Made by a program: the position numbers and the translations under genes
The notes under the pieces: model-generated
Told to the model about the DNA's origin: nothing
The model's input: only the letters and a program-made list of their open reading frames with translations
Database searches by the model: none
Shown here: one piece after another, positions 36,046 through 44,897 of the stretch
Layout of the letters: every line of letters starts with the position of its first letter
Position numbering within the stretch: position 1 is the first letter of the stretch
NCBI RefSeq assembly: GCF_003583405.1
Contig: NZ_QXEC01000003.1
Span: 62,001 to 126,000, forward strand
DNA from: Micromonospora radicis
Lineage (GTDB): Bacteria > Actinomycetota > Actinomycetes > Mycobacteriales > Micromonosporaceae
Length of the DNA: 64,000 bases
Direction: 5' to 3'

Positions 36046-36585
36046 ATGGCGTACGACGTGCTGGCCGAGAGCCTGCGCCTGATCACCTCGGGGTTGCCGG
36101 ACCGCCCGGTGCGGTTGAGCCGGCGTCGTCGGTTCGCGCCGGTCGCGGTCGACGTGGACGGTGACGTGGCCGCCACCCGGTTCCTGCGTCGGGGCGTCGG
36201 CGGTTACCACGACGAGATCCACCTGCTGGCCGTCGACCAGCGTGGCGCCTGGCAGTTGCTCGGCGGGGGCGGGTCGGGCGGCGAGGACGTAACCGCGGCG
36301 CGGTTCGAGCGGCTGCGGGAGGGTCTCGGAGCGGACGAGATGACGCTGGACGGGAGTGCCGGGGGGGCGCGGGACGACCGGCTGCTGCCGTGGGGCACGA
36401 GGTGGGTACGCGCGTCGACGGTGCTGGTCGGCCACGGGATCGCCGAACTGCGCGTCGGCGTCCGTCGCCTGCCGGTGCCGAACCATGGTCACCTGGTCGT
36501 GGTGTGGGGTTCCCGCCGCCCGCCGACGGTGACCGCGGCCGACGGCGCCGGGCGTGCGGTGGCGTCCGCGGTCCTGCGCCTCTGA
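36046..36585 (+). CDS. Unknown soluble protein (179 aa)
   Basis: Not recognised. ATG start with GGCGG upstream. Beta-rich with several V-D-V and H-L-V-V-V-W strands (HGHLVVVWGSRRPP at the end), no signal peptide and no obvious catalytic motif. Divergent from the YcxB-like gene and convergent with the YdeI gene. Confidence 0.6.
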   Translation: MAYDVLAESLRLITSGLPDRPVRLSRRRRFAPVAVDVDGDVAATRFLRRGVGGYHDEIHLLAVDQRGAWQLLGGGGSGGEDVTAARFERLREGLGADEMTLDGSAGGARDDRLLPWGTRWVRASTVLVGHGIAELRVGVRRLPVPNHGHLVVVWGSRRPPTVTAADGAGRAVASAVLRL

Positions 36586-36604
36586 ACGCGGGTCGGCGGC
36601 CGGG

Positions 36605-37201
36605 TCACTGTGCCGGCTTGGCCTTCTGCGGGTAGATCGTCTGGTGGCGGGCGAGCATCGCGACGAACTCGGCGATCTTCCGTTCCCGGGTCTCGGCCCG
36701 TTTGACGCCGTTGACCCGGTGGATGAGGGCGAACCGGTTGGTCTTGGTCAGGACGTCGAACATGGCCTGGGCGGCCGGGTCGGCGGCGATGGCGGCGAGC
36801 AGGTCGGCCGGCACCTCGGCCTCCGACGGTGGGGCGTAAGCGGCGGCCCATCGCCCGTCCGCCTGCGCGGCCGCCACGGCGGCGCGGCCAGCCGGCTGCA
36901 TCCGGCCCTGCTCCTCCAGCCGGGCGACGTGTGCGACGTTGCGTTGTGACCAGGAGCTGCGGGCCCGTCGAGGAGTGAACCGGATCCAGGATGCCTCCTC
37001 GTCCCGTTTGCGGGCCTGCCCGTCGATCCAGCCGAAGCACAGCGCCTCGTCGACCGCCTGCTGCCAGGTCAGGGTGGTGACGGTGCCGCCGCGTTTGGTC
37101 AGGGCGAGCCAGACGCCGGGCGAGGTGGCATGGTGGGCCGTCAACCATTCGCGCAGCGCCTCGGCGTCGGCGACGATCAACTCATCAAGTTCGGCGCTCA
37201 C
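36605..37201 (-). CDS. YdeI/OmpD-associated family protein
   Basis: 198 residues, with the family landmarks WQQAVDEALCFGWIDGQARK, SWIRFTPRRARSSWSQRNV and the helical C-terminus with HRVNGVKRAETRERKIAEFV. These proteins are soluble, and their role is linked to cationic-peptide tolerance or remains unassigned. Ends 20 bases from the convergent gene. Confidence 0.85.
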   Translation of the reverse strand: MSAELDELIVADAEALREWLTAHHATSPGVWLALTKRGGTVTTLTWQQAVDEALCFGWIDGQARKRDEEASWIRFTPRRARSSWSQRNVAHVARLEEQGRMQPAGRAAVAAAQADGRWAAAYAPPSEAEVPADLLAAIAADPAAQAMFDVLTKTNRFALIHRVNGVKRAETRERKIAEFVAMLARHQTIYPQKAKPAQ

Positions 37202-37364
37202 CGGTGCAGGCTAACCGTCGGGTACGACTCGTTTCGGAGTCGTCCGGCCCGTGGAGGCACTGTCGCGGGCCGGCTGGCGCGGGCCCGGGGGCGGGGGCGC
37301 GGGCCGGGGCGCGGGCCCGGGGGTGGCAGCCCGGACCATACCGACCACGGCGGCGGCGATCGGG

Positions 37365-38168
37365 TCAGGGCTCGGTGCGGGGGCGGGCACCGACGATGAA
37401 GGTGTCGAGCGCCGGCCCGTGCAGCACGCCGCCGGGCTGCGGGTCGCGCCGCGCCCGCGCGTGCAGGCGCGCCACGGGTAGCCGGTCGGGGTGGTGCGCC
37501 GCGGCGAGCACCAGGTTGCCGTAGCGCCGGCCACGCAGCATCCGCCGGTCGGCGACGACGCAGACGTCGGCGAAGACCGCCCGCAGGGTGGCCGCCTGCA
37601 CCCGGGTGAAGACCAGCGGCGGCAGGTCGGTCACGTTGACCAGGTAGATGCCCCGTGGTCGCAGCACCCGGGCGACCTCGGTGGCGAAAGCGAGCGTGGC
37701 GACGTGCGGCGGCATCCGGGCCGCCCGGTAGATGTCGGCGAGCACCAGGTCGTACGCGCCGGTGGGGGCGCTGGCGATCGCGTCCCGCGCGTCGGCGACC
37801 TGGACCTCGACGCCGGCCGGTCGGGGCGGTAGCTCGCGGTCCACCAGTTCGACCACGGCCGGGTCCCGCTCGACGACCAGCTGCGCCGAGCCGGGTCGGG
37901 CAGCGGCGAGGTAGCGCGGCAGCGTCAGGGCGCCCCCGCCGAGGTGCAGCACGTCCAGGGGTACGCCGGCCGGCGCGGCGAGATCGGCCACGGCGGCCAT
38001 CCGGCGGACGTACTCGAAGTGCAGGTACGTGAGGTCGGCGAGGTCCACGTACGACTGTTCGACGCCGCCGGCCAGGAGCGTACGCCCGGTGGGGCGGGCC
38101 GGGTCGACGACCAGTTCGAGCCGGTCGGCGCCGTCCTGGGCCGGTTGGTGGGCCGGTGTTGCCGCCAT
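37365..38168 (-). CDS. Spermidine-synthase-like methyltransferase-fold protein
   Basis: 267 residues with the aminopropyltransferase/SAM-binding fold: VLHLGGGALTLPRYLAAARP, acidic end of strand 2 in QLVVERDPAVVELVDREL, catalytic-type aspartate in YDLVLADIYRAARMPPHVAT. Lacks the membrane part of long fused forms. May be a polyamine synthase or a related methyltransferase; no partner genes. Start at ATG 38168. Confidence 0.85.
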   Translation of the reverse strand: MAATPAHQPAQDGADRLELVVDPARPTGRTLLAGGVEQSYVDLADLTYLHFEYVRRMAAVADLAAPAGVPLDVLHLGGGALTLPRYLAAARPGSAQLVVERDPAVVELVDRELPPRPAGVEVQVADARDAIASAPTGAYDLVLADIYRAARMPPHVATLAFATEVARVLRPRGIYLVNVTDLPPLVFTRVQAATLRAVFADVCVVADRRMLRGRRYGNLVLAAAHHPDRLPVARLHARARRDPQPGGVLHGPALDTFIVGARPRTEP

Positions 38169-38268
38169 GACCCGGCACGCTAGCCCACCCCGGGAGGCGG
38201 CGGTCCGCCCGGCTCTCATCGGCGCCGTAAGCAGGGGAACTCCGCGCCGTAACAGCCCTGGAACACCC

Positions 38269-38391
38269 TTGACATCGAAAGGTGCTCCCCGCGACACTAC
38301 CCCTGCTAATTCGATTTAGCTCAACGTCAGGTCCAACGACTGCCGGAACGGGTCGGATCCGAGAAAAAGACCAAAGAGGAGTAGGTTCCAG
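38269..38391 (+). promoter_or_regulatory. Possible promoter and leader of the esterase gene
   Basis: A consensus-like -35 TTGACA at 38269-38274 lies 118 bases before the esterase start. No equally good -10 at standard distance is seen (weak CACTAC). AGAGGAG at 38373-38379 is the ribosome site, with a somewhat long spacing to ATG 38392. Confidence 0.35.
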
Positions 38392-40278
38392 ATGAGGAAG
38401 ACGATCGGAAGACGCAGGCTCAGCCGGGCCATCTCGTTGCTCGCGTTGATGTCCCTCGCCACAGGTGCCGTGGTCTCCGCGCCGGCCGCCGCCGCGGGCA
38501 AGCACGAGCCGGCGGTCGTGAAGGGCGCGACGGTCACGGCGGATCGCAACTCGCCGACCGGCTACACCGTCAAGTTCGTCTACCACAACCCCAACGCCAC
38601 CCAGGTCCGCCTCGCCGGTGACCTGACGCTGCTCGACGTCAACACCGGTAACACCCGGTACCAGCCGGAGCAGTGGCAGCCGGGGCGCTACCACGCCGGA
38701 GGTACCGAGTTCCTCAGGGACATGACCAGGGACTCGAAGGGCAACTGGTCGGTCTCGCTCCCGCTGCACGCCGGCGGCCTCAGCTACTGGTACCGGGTCT
38801 GGGATCCGACCCAGGGCTGGGAGAACAAGCGCATCTGGGATCCCGCCTCGACGAACCCCCGGCCGGCCGGCGACTCGTTCCGGGTCCGCAACAACGACGT
38901 GCTCGACGCCGTGTACGTGCCGTACGCCGAGAAGCAGAACGACCCGGTGCTCAAGGAGCGCGCACAGTACGAGCTGCCGATCAAGGACCGCTCGAAGCGG
39001 GGCAAGGTCAGTTACATCCCGTACACCACGATCCTCGGCGACAGCGGCCACTACCTCGGCGTCTACCTGCCGGCCGGCTACGACCCGAACCGGGCGCAGC
39101 CGTACAAGGTGGCGTACCTGGCGCACGGCATCTTCGGTGACGAGACCGACTTCATGGTCCCGGCGAACGTACCGAACATCCTGGACAACATGACGGCGAA
39201 GGGCGAGATCGAGCCCACGGTGGTGGTCACCATGGGTAACCACTTCACCGGTACCAGCCTCGGCTTCGCCTCCTACAACCAGACCAACGCCGCGAACAAC
39301 CTGGTCCAGACGATCCTCCCGCTCATCGAGGCGCGGTACAACGTCTCGACCGAGCGTGCGGGTCGCGCCTACGCCGGGTTCTCCTACGGCGGCATGACGG
39401 GCGCCCACGTGATCCGGGGCTACCCGACCACGTTCGCCTTCTACGGCCACTTCTCCGGCAACCCGGCCCTGACCACGCAGGACTACGACAACGTGGCGGC
39501 GGCCGTCGGGAACGACGATCTCTTCGTGTTCCTCGGCAACGGGGTGTTCGAGGGCAACCTCAACGTCCAGAACGGCATCGCGGACAACTTCCGGGCCCGG
39601 GGCTACTCCGCCGCGACGACCCAGGTCCCCGGTGCGCACGACGGCATGACCGCCAGCCAGCTGTTCACCATCTTCGCCCGGGACCACCTGTGGACCGGCG
39701 TCGACTCGGTGTCGGTGACGCCGGCCTCGGTGAACCTGACGAAGGGCTGGAACTGGGTCCGGCAGTTCACGGCCGAGGTGACGACCAACGACGGTGTCAG
39801 CCCGGCCGTGACGTGGTCGGTCAACGGTGCCACCTCGGCGGACACCACCATCTCCACGGACGGCCTGCTCTCCGTGGCCGCGAAGGAGAAGGCGTCGTCG
39901 CTGACCGTCGTGGCGACGTCGGTGGTCGACCCGACCAAGTCCGCCTCGGCCAAGGTGACCCTGAAGCCGGCCGGTACGGCGAAGACCGTGGTGAAGGCGA
40001 AGGCCGCACCCGCCTCGGTCGCCCGGGGAGGTACCTTCACGCTGAACGTCGACGTGCGGGCACAGCACCAGCACAAGAAGGCGCCCAAGGCGACCGGCGA
40101 GATCGCGGTGACCTTCGGCGGCACCACGAAGGTGGTGGCACTGAAGGGCGGTTCGGCCGTCGTCACCCTGCCGACCGCCGGTCTGCCCGCCGGGCAGTAC
40201 GAGGTACGCGTCGCCTACTCCGGTGACCCGACCTACGCTCCCGCCGCCGCGGCGCACCAGAAGCTGCGGGTTCGGTAG
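38392..40278 (+). CDS. Secreted CE1-type esterase with Ig-like domain
   Basis: 628 residues. Sec signal peptide to about residue 35 (VSAPAAAAG). An N-terminal E-set/CBM48-like domain (about 40-165) precedes an alpha/beta hydrolase of the feruloyl/acetyl-xylan esterase type: YLAHGIFGDETDFM, nucleophile Ser in YAGFSYGGMTGAH, and catalytic His in VPGAHDGMTASQ. After residue 440 comes a bacterial Ig-like (Big_2-type) domain (VTPASVNLTKGWNWVRQF) and a final Ig-like domain with a lysine/histidine-rich loop. Together with the xylanase of the left part it fits degradation of plant cell walls. Followed by a very strong terminator. Confidence 0.88.
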   Translation: MRKTIGRRRLSRAISLLALMSLATGAVVSAPAAAAGKHEPAVVKGATVTADRNSPTGYTVKFVYHNPNATQVRLAGDLTLLDVNTGNTRYQPEQWQPGRYHAGGTEFLRDMTRDSKGNWSVSLPLHAGGLSYWYRVWDPTQGWENKRIWDPASTNPRPAGDSFRVRNNDVLDAVYVPYAEKQNDPVLKERAQYELPIKDRSKRGKVSYIPYTTILGDSGHYLGVYLPAGYDPNRAQPYKVAYLAHGIFGDETDFMVPANVPNILDNMTAKGEIEPTVVVTMGNHFTGTSLGFASYNQTNAANNLVQTILPLIEARYNVSTERAGRAYAGFSYGGMTGAHVIRGYPTTFAFYGHFSGNPALTTQDYDNVAAAVGNDDLFVFLGNGVFEGNLNVQNGIADNFRARGYSAATTQVPGAHDGMTASQLFTIFARDHLWTGVDSVSVTPASVNLTKGWNWVRQFTAEVTTNDGVSPAVTWSVNGATSADTTISTDGLLSVAAKEKASSLTVVATSVVDPTKSASAKVTLKPAGTAKTVVKAKAAPASVARGGTFTLNVDVRAQHQHKKAPKATGEIAVTFGGTTKVVALKGGSAVVTLPTAGLPAGQYEVRVAYSGDPTYAPAAAAHQKLRVR

Positions 40279-40286
40279 CAGATAGC

Positions 40287-40325
40287 CACGGTGGGCCGGC
40301 GACCTCGCGTCGCCGGCCCACCGTG
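40287..40325 (+). terminator. Strong hairpin terminator after the esterase
   Basis: Perfect 17-bp stem (40287-40303 with 40309-40325) and loop CTCGC, nine bases after the stop codon. It also separates the ordinary chromosome part from the enediyne cluster. Confidence 0.85.
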
Positions 40326-40518
40326 CGTTCCAGGTCTCGCGGAGTCGACCGGGCCGCCGGCCCAGCGCCGGTTAACGGTGATGGCGAGCCCGGACCGGCG
40401 AGGACGATCGGACAGTTTCCGGAAGCAGGCGGCAGCGCGCGATCCCGGCTCCGGTGGGTTGCAGCATCCAGAGCCCAGCATTGGTGGGGCCGCCGGCAGT
40501 GAGATCGAAGAAACGGAG

Positions 40519-41817
40519 TCAGGCCACCCGGGGTACCTCGGCGACGGTGGCGCTGTGCGGCACGTCCAGATCGATCAGCTGGCGAGGCATTACCGGGTCC
40601 GGTTCGCCGGTGAGCTGAGCGAGGCGTGACGGTGGGTGCAACAGCTGCTGGACCACCCGGTGCACGGTCCGGGCGACCTCGGCACGTTGCCCCTCGCTCA
40701 GGTCGGGCCGGCGCTGGGCCAGGCGGCGCAGCTCGGCGGAGACGGTCCGGTCGGCCCGGGCACGCAAGGCGGCCACGACGGGCCCGGCGTCGACGCCGCG
40801 CAGCCGGGCGACCAGTGCGTCAAGCTCGTCGGTCACGATCCGCTGCGCCGCCGCGCGGTCCCGCTCCTCGGCGGTGCCACGTGCCGGCACGCCGAACCGG
40901 TCGACGTGGACGATCACCACGCCGGGGAGCCGGCCGACCGTCGGTTCGACGTCCCGGGGCAGCGCCAGGTCCAGGATGAACAGCGGCGTGTCCGGGCGAC
41001 GGGCCAGTCGACGGGTCAACGCCGGTGCCGCCAGCGCCGCGGTCAGCACCGGGCCGGCGGCGTTGGTCGCGCTGACCAGCACATCGACCGCGACCAGGGC
41101 CGCCGGCAGGTCCTCGACGGGCACGGGCGTGACGCCGTACGCCTCGGCGAGCCGACCGGTTCGTTCCACGTCGCGTCCGATCAGGCCGATCGGGCCGGCA
41201 CCGGCGCGGACGAGTGCCGCGACCGCCAGGCCGCCCATCGCGCCCGCGCCGAGCACCAGGGCCGGACGGCCGGCCAACCCACCCGGCAGCTGTCCCGCCG
41301 GCACACCGAGAGCCGCGGTGACCGTGCTGGCTCCGGGCCGGCCGATGTCGGTCTCGGACCGGACCCGCTCGCCGATGCGCAGCACGTGCGGCATCAGCTC
41401 GTGCAGCAGCCGGCCGGCGCTGCCGTGGTTCTCGGCGGCCCGGTAGGCCGTGCGCAGCTGGCCGAGGAGCTGTAGTTCGCCGGCCACCACCGAGTCCAGG
41501 CCCGCGGCGACCGCGACGACGTGTTCCACGGCCGCCTCGTCGTAGTGCACGTACAGGTGCGCGGCCAGCCGGTCGGTCGGCATCCCGGTCCGGGCGGCGA
41601 GGACCGCACAGACGTCGTCCAGGCCGGTGTGGAAGCCGGTGGCCGCCGCGTACACCTCCACCCGGTCGTCGGTGGAGAGCACGACGGCCTCACCGATGGC
41701 CGGCCGGGCGAGCAGCGCCCGCAGCACGAACGGCACCTCGCCGGATCCGATCGCGAGCCGTTCCAACACGTCGACCGGGGTACGTCGGAACGACGCCCCG
41801 ACGACGAGCAGCTTCAT
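40519..41817 (-). CDS. Glutamyl-tRNA-reductase-like protein lacking the catalytic cysteine
   Basis: Clearly homologous to HemA along its whole length: N-terminal domain (MKLLVVGASFRRTPVDVLER, GLDSVVAGELQLLGQLRTAY), NADPH-binding Rossmann (VLGAGAMGGLAVAALVRAGA, LDLALPRDVEPTVGRLPGVV) and the helical dimerisation end (LSEGQRAEVARTVHRVVQQL). In GluTR the catalytic motif is S-T-C-N-R-x-E; here it is STDDRVE: residue 50 is Asp (codons 41665-41670, GAC GAC) where the thioester-forming Cys is required, and the following Asn is Asp too. Arg52 is kept. So normal reduction of glutamyl-tRNA is not expected; it may be a non-catalytic or repurposed paralogue. ATG 41817 has GGAGG at the right distance. It is the last gene of the enediyne minus-strand block, behind a strong hairpin. 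Confidence 0.88.
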   Translation of the reverse strand: MKLLVVGASFRRTPVDVLERLAIGSGEVPFVLRALLARPAIGEAVVLSTDDRVEVYAAATGFHTGLDDVCAVLAARTGMPTDRLAAHLYVHYDEAAVEHVVAVAAGLDSVVAGELQLLGQLRTAYRAAENHGSAGRLLHELMPHVLRIGERVRSETDIGRPGASTVTAALGVPAGQLPGGLAGRPALVLGAGAMGGLAVAALVRAGAGPIGLIGRDVERTGRLAEAYGVTPVPVEDLPAALVAVDVLVSATNAAGPVLTAALAAPALTRRLARRPDTPLFILDLALPRDVEPTVGRLPGVVIVHVDRFGVPARGTAEERDRAAAQRIVTDELDALVARLRGVDAGPVVAALRARADRTVSAELRRLAQRRPDLSEGQRAEVARTVHRVVQQLLHPPSRLAQLTGEPDPVMPRQLIDLDVPHSATVAEVPRVA

Positions 41818-41842
41818 GGGTCCACCTCCGGAATCGGCTGCG

Positions 41843-41884
41843 CCGGTCACCGGCGGCCCTGGTCGTCGGGCCGCCGGTGACCGG
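41843..41884 (-). terminator. Strong hairpin between unbU and the GluTR-like gene
   Basis: Perfect 17-bp stem (41843-41859 with 41868-41884) and 8-base loop, starting 11 bases after the unbU stop and ending about 15 bases before the ribosome site of the GluTR-like gene. It should end or attenuate the unbV-unbU transcript, so the last gene may be expressed at a lower level or from read-through only. Confidence 0.7.
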
Positions 41885-41895
41885 TGCGTGGGTGG

Positions 41896-42945
41896 TCAGC
41901 GGGCGACGGGCAGCGCCACCGCGGCGGGCGGTGGTACCGGGGCCAGATTGTTCGTGGTCCGCCGGTTGCGATCCATCAGCCACTTGCCCCACCAGAACAG
42001 GCCACGGGCGAGACAGACGATGGTGACCGCGAAGAACAGCGTGTAGACCACGTTGAACACCATCAGCACGCCGTAGACCATGCCGACGCTGGCGCCGAAC
42101 ATGAACTGCATGCGCGGAGCGGACGGGGTGGTGCCCGGATCGGTGATCATGTAGTTGGTGAACAGGACGAAGGCCACCCCGGACATCGGCACCAGCGCGG
42201 CGAGCAGCGACACGTCCCAGACGAAGTGCCGGATCAGCGCCTGGATCACGAACGCCCCCAGCCAGCCGACGATCAGGGCCACCTTCTTGGTCAGCATGGC
42301 GTTGAGCACCGTACCGGCGGTGATGATGACGACCGGGATGAGGATGCTGATGACGCCCGGCACGTTCTCCGTGAAGTGGTACGGCGGCGCGATGTTGACC
42401 CAGGAGAAGGAGAGCAGGGCGATCGTGATGCCGAAGTTGGACGGGTTCATGAAGTGCCGCATCCGGCCCATGATGGGGGCCTGGAGCACCGCCTTCTGAC
42501 CGATCGCCACGACCACAGCGAAGGCGATGGGCCAGAAGTTGTGGTTGGCGTACAACAACATGTTCACCGCGAGGGCGGTGATGTGCGCGGGCAGCAGGAA
42601 CGTGTACATGCCCCAGATGCCGTGGCCGCTGAAGGCGGTGGGGCGGTTGTGTGCCCGGGCGGACACCATCTCGATGATGATCTCGGCACCGTAGCCGACC
42701 GCCAGGGCCAGGATCGGCCACAGCCAGGGCTGCTCGAAGCCGAGCACCGTGTAGCCGAGGATGTTGAAGATCGACATCGAGATGGCGAAGTTGCGCAGCG
42801 CCAGGTATCGCGGGTCCTTGGCGTCCACCCGAGGTACGAGGGGTCGGGTCGTCCCGGGCCCCGGCGGGGTGGTGGTCGCCGGCGGGCCGACGGTGCCGGT
42901 GACGGACCCGTTCCCGCCCACCTCCGGTCGTTTGACGTCCGTCAT
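41896..42945 (-). CDS. unbU: Enediyne cluster membrane protein UnbU (E5 type)
   Basis: Integral membrane protein of 349 residues with about 9-10 helices, belonging to the conserved UnbU group of enediyne warhead cassettes and distantly like the NqrB/RnfD subunits of ion-translocating electron-transfer complexes. The pieces FMNPSNFGITIALLSF and TNYMITDPGTTPSAP correspond to the NPSNFG and DPxTTP signatures of that superfamily. N-terminal 40 residues are cytoplasmic and Pro/Gly-rich. Role in warhead formation is unproven; electron supply across the membrane is an attractive idea. Start overlaps the unbV stop (ATGA). Confidence 0.9.
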   Translation of the reverse strand: MTDVKRPEVGGNGSVTGTVGPPATTTPPGPGTTRPLVPRVDAKDPRYLALRNFAISMSIFNILGYTVLGFEQPWLWPILALAVGYGAEIIIEMVSARAHNRPTAFSGHGIWGMYTFLLPAHITALAVNMLLYANHNFWPIAFAVVVAIGQKAVLQAPIMGRMRHFMNPSNFGITIALLSFSWVNIAPPYHFTENVPGVISILIPVVIITAGTVLNAMLTKKVALIVGWLGAFVIQALIRHFVWDVSLLAALVPMSGVAFVLFTNYMITDPGTTPSAPRMQFMFGASVGMVYGVLMVFNVVYTLFFAVTIVCLARGLFWWGKWLMDRNRRTTNNLAPVPPPAAVALPVAR

Positions 42946-44897
42946 CGCTTCGTCAACTCCTCGGCTTGACTGGTCAGCTTGATGTCATGCCACCCGGCGG
43001 TCAGGTCGAGCGTCTGCCGGTGGCTGGCGCCGGAGAGGTCGCGCCAGCTCAGCTCCGCCCGCACCGGCCGGTCACCCTGGGATCCGAGTCCGAAGAACAC
43101 GTCGAAGCTGCGCTTGCCGGAGTGGCCTCCGCCGCCGTCGAGCTGTCCCAGTTGGGTACGACCGTCGGCGGTGGTGATCCGCACCTTCGCCCCGTACGCC
43201 GGAGCGTTGCCGTCACCGGACAGCGCCGGCCGGACGAGCCGCAGGCCCAGGAAGTTGCCGTCGCCGGGCTTGTCGTTGCGGTAGAACACCGGCGGTCCCC
43301 ACTGCCGGGCGACCGCGAAGTCCTGCGCGCCGTCGCCGGTGGTGTCGCCGACCGCCACACCGCGGGTGGGTACGGGTACGGCCATGCCGAGTTCCGGACC
43401 GATGTCGGCGTACCGGCCGTTGTCCTCCCGGGCCCAGAAGGCGAGCGTGTTGCCGCCGGCGATGTCGTCACCGGGCTCCGCCTTCGGCCACATGTCCGGG
43501 TCGGAGAGCAGCAGGTCGTTGCTGATGGCCAGCTCCTGCAGCCAGTTGAACCGGTTGATGGTGCCCTTCACGAAGCCGGTGGCCTGGACGACCACCAGTT
43601 GGCCGCTGTTGTCGAAGTCGGCCATCTTGGTGTCCCAGCCCCAGCCGACCCAGGCGATGTTCTTGGCCGCCGCCTGGTTGCGGAACGGCGCCTCGCCCTT
43701 GAGCATCAGCTGCCGGGCCTCCTGCGGCGTCGCGGCGATGTTCTGCCAGAGGAAGTTGCTCTCCTCCAGACCCCACGACTCGGTGATGTTGCTGACGAAC
43801 GCGTCGAACCGACCCCGGCCCTCCAGGTCGGCGAAGTCGATGGACATGCCCTTGAAGGAGTCGTGGCCGAGCACCATCGACTTCGGGGTGATCGGGTCGC
43901 GGCGCCCTTCCACCAGCTCGAACCAGATCCGTCCCGGGGTGGACCGGTTGTGGAAGAGGCGGTCCTGACCGAAGTCGTTGGCCAGGTACAGCTCGGGCAG
44001 CAGGTCGTCGTCGAGGTCGGCCGAGGCGGCGGCGAGCGTCCAGCCGGTGAAGTACGCGGGATCGCCGGCCACCTGCTCCTCGTAACTCACCGAGGGCGTC
44101 TCCCCGCTCGTCGCTCCGGTCCAGCGCAGGATGTGCGCGCCGCCGGCGTTGTGCGCGTGCGACATCGAGTGGTTCATCTGCACGTGCGGCAGGCCGTTCG
44201 GGTCGAGCACCTGGCTGTCCGGGAAGTAGTTGAACACGCCGATGTCGGGCCGGCCGTCACCGTCGAAGTCGGCGACCGCGACGGCGTTGGTGTTCCACAG
44301 CGGACCGCGGTAGACGTCGCCGGTGGTCTGCTGCGGAATCAGCTCGGTCGCGTGGTACGCCGCCCGGCTCAGCGCCGTCACGCCGGGGAGCTGGAGGAAG
44401 AGCACCGGCGTGCGGCCCCAGTAGTAGACCAGCAGGTCCATCCGGCCGTCGAGGTTGAAGTCGCCGGGGACGCAGCCCATCGGTGCGATGGCCGGGCCGG
44501 TGGCCAGCGGAGCCGGGTCCAGCACGAACGGCGCATAGTCGGCGTCGCTGGCCGGGGCCGGAGTGACGATGACCGAGTCGCTGCGCGGGTCGACCAGGCA
44601 CAGGTCGTTGGCGACGCCCTCGCCGTCCAGGTCGTTGAGCGCGATTCCGGCCCCGACGGACGAGATCCACGAGCGGATGTGCTCGTACCTGGGGTTCACC
44701 TCGCGTATGGTGCGCTCCGGCAGGCCGGGGGGTAGCGCGATGGGCAGCTCGGTGAAGGCGTACCGGGACGCCAGGGCGCTTCGCGTCTCGGCCGAGGCCG
44801 AGGGCAGCCGGGCGACACCGAACATGCCGGCGAGCAACACGAGCACGAACACGGGCGGGATGAGTCGGCGCAGGATGCCTACGGATTGCGGTGGCAA
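42942..44897 (-). CDS. unbV: Enediyne cluster exported FG-GAP/ASPIC protein UnbV (E4 type)
   Basis: 651 residues. Start is TTG 44897 with GAGGGGGA just upstream. An uncleaved or cleavable N-terminal hydrophobic helix at about 10-35 (LIPPVFVLVLLAGMFGVA) directs it out of the cytoplasm. The body is a beta-propeller of VCBS/FG-GAP repeats with calcium-type aspartate loops: ALNDLDGEGVANDLCL, CVPGDFNLDGRMDLLVYYWG, AVADFDGDGRPDIGVFN, ASADLDDDLLPELYLAND, GDTTGDGAQDFAVAR. The ASPIC/UnbV end (about 560-640) contains GAKVRITTADGRTQLGQLDG and VFFGLGSQGDRPVRAELSW. Present in nearly all enediyne cassettes; function unknown. Followed by unbU. Confidence 0.92.
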   Translation of the reverse strand: MPPQSVGILRRLIPPVFVLVLLAGMFGVARLPSASAETRSALASRYAFTELPIALPPGLPERTIREVNPRYEHIRSWISSVGAGIALNDLDGEGVANDLCLVDPRSDSVIVTPAPASDADYAPFVLDPAPLATGPAIAPMGCVPGDFNLDGRMDLLVYYWGRTPVLFLQLPGVTALSRAAYHATELIPQQTTGDVYRGPLWNTNAVAVADFDGDGRPDIGVFNYFPDSQVLDPNGLPHVQMNHSMSHAHNAGGAHILRWTGATSGETPSVSYEEQVAGDPAYFTGWTLAAASADLDDDLLPELYLANDFGQDRLFHNRSTPGRIWFELVEGRRDPITPKSMVLGHDSFKGMSIDFADLEGRGRFDAFVSNITESWGLEESNFLWQNIAATPQEARQLMLKGEAPFRNQAAAKNIAWVGWGWDTKMADFDNSGQLVVVQATGFVKGTINRFNWLQELAISNDLLLSDPDMWPKAEPGDDIAGGNTLAFWAREDNGRYADIGPELGMAVPVPTRGVAVGDTTGDGAQDFAVARQWGPPVFYRNDKPGDGNFLGLRLVRPALSGDGNAPAYGAKVRITTADGRTQLGQLDGGGGHSGKRSFDVFFGLGSQGDRPVRAELSWRDLSGASHRQTLDLTAGWHDIKLTSQAEELTKR

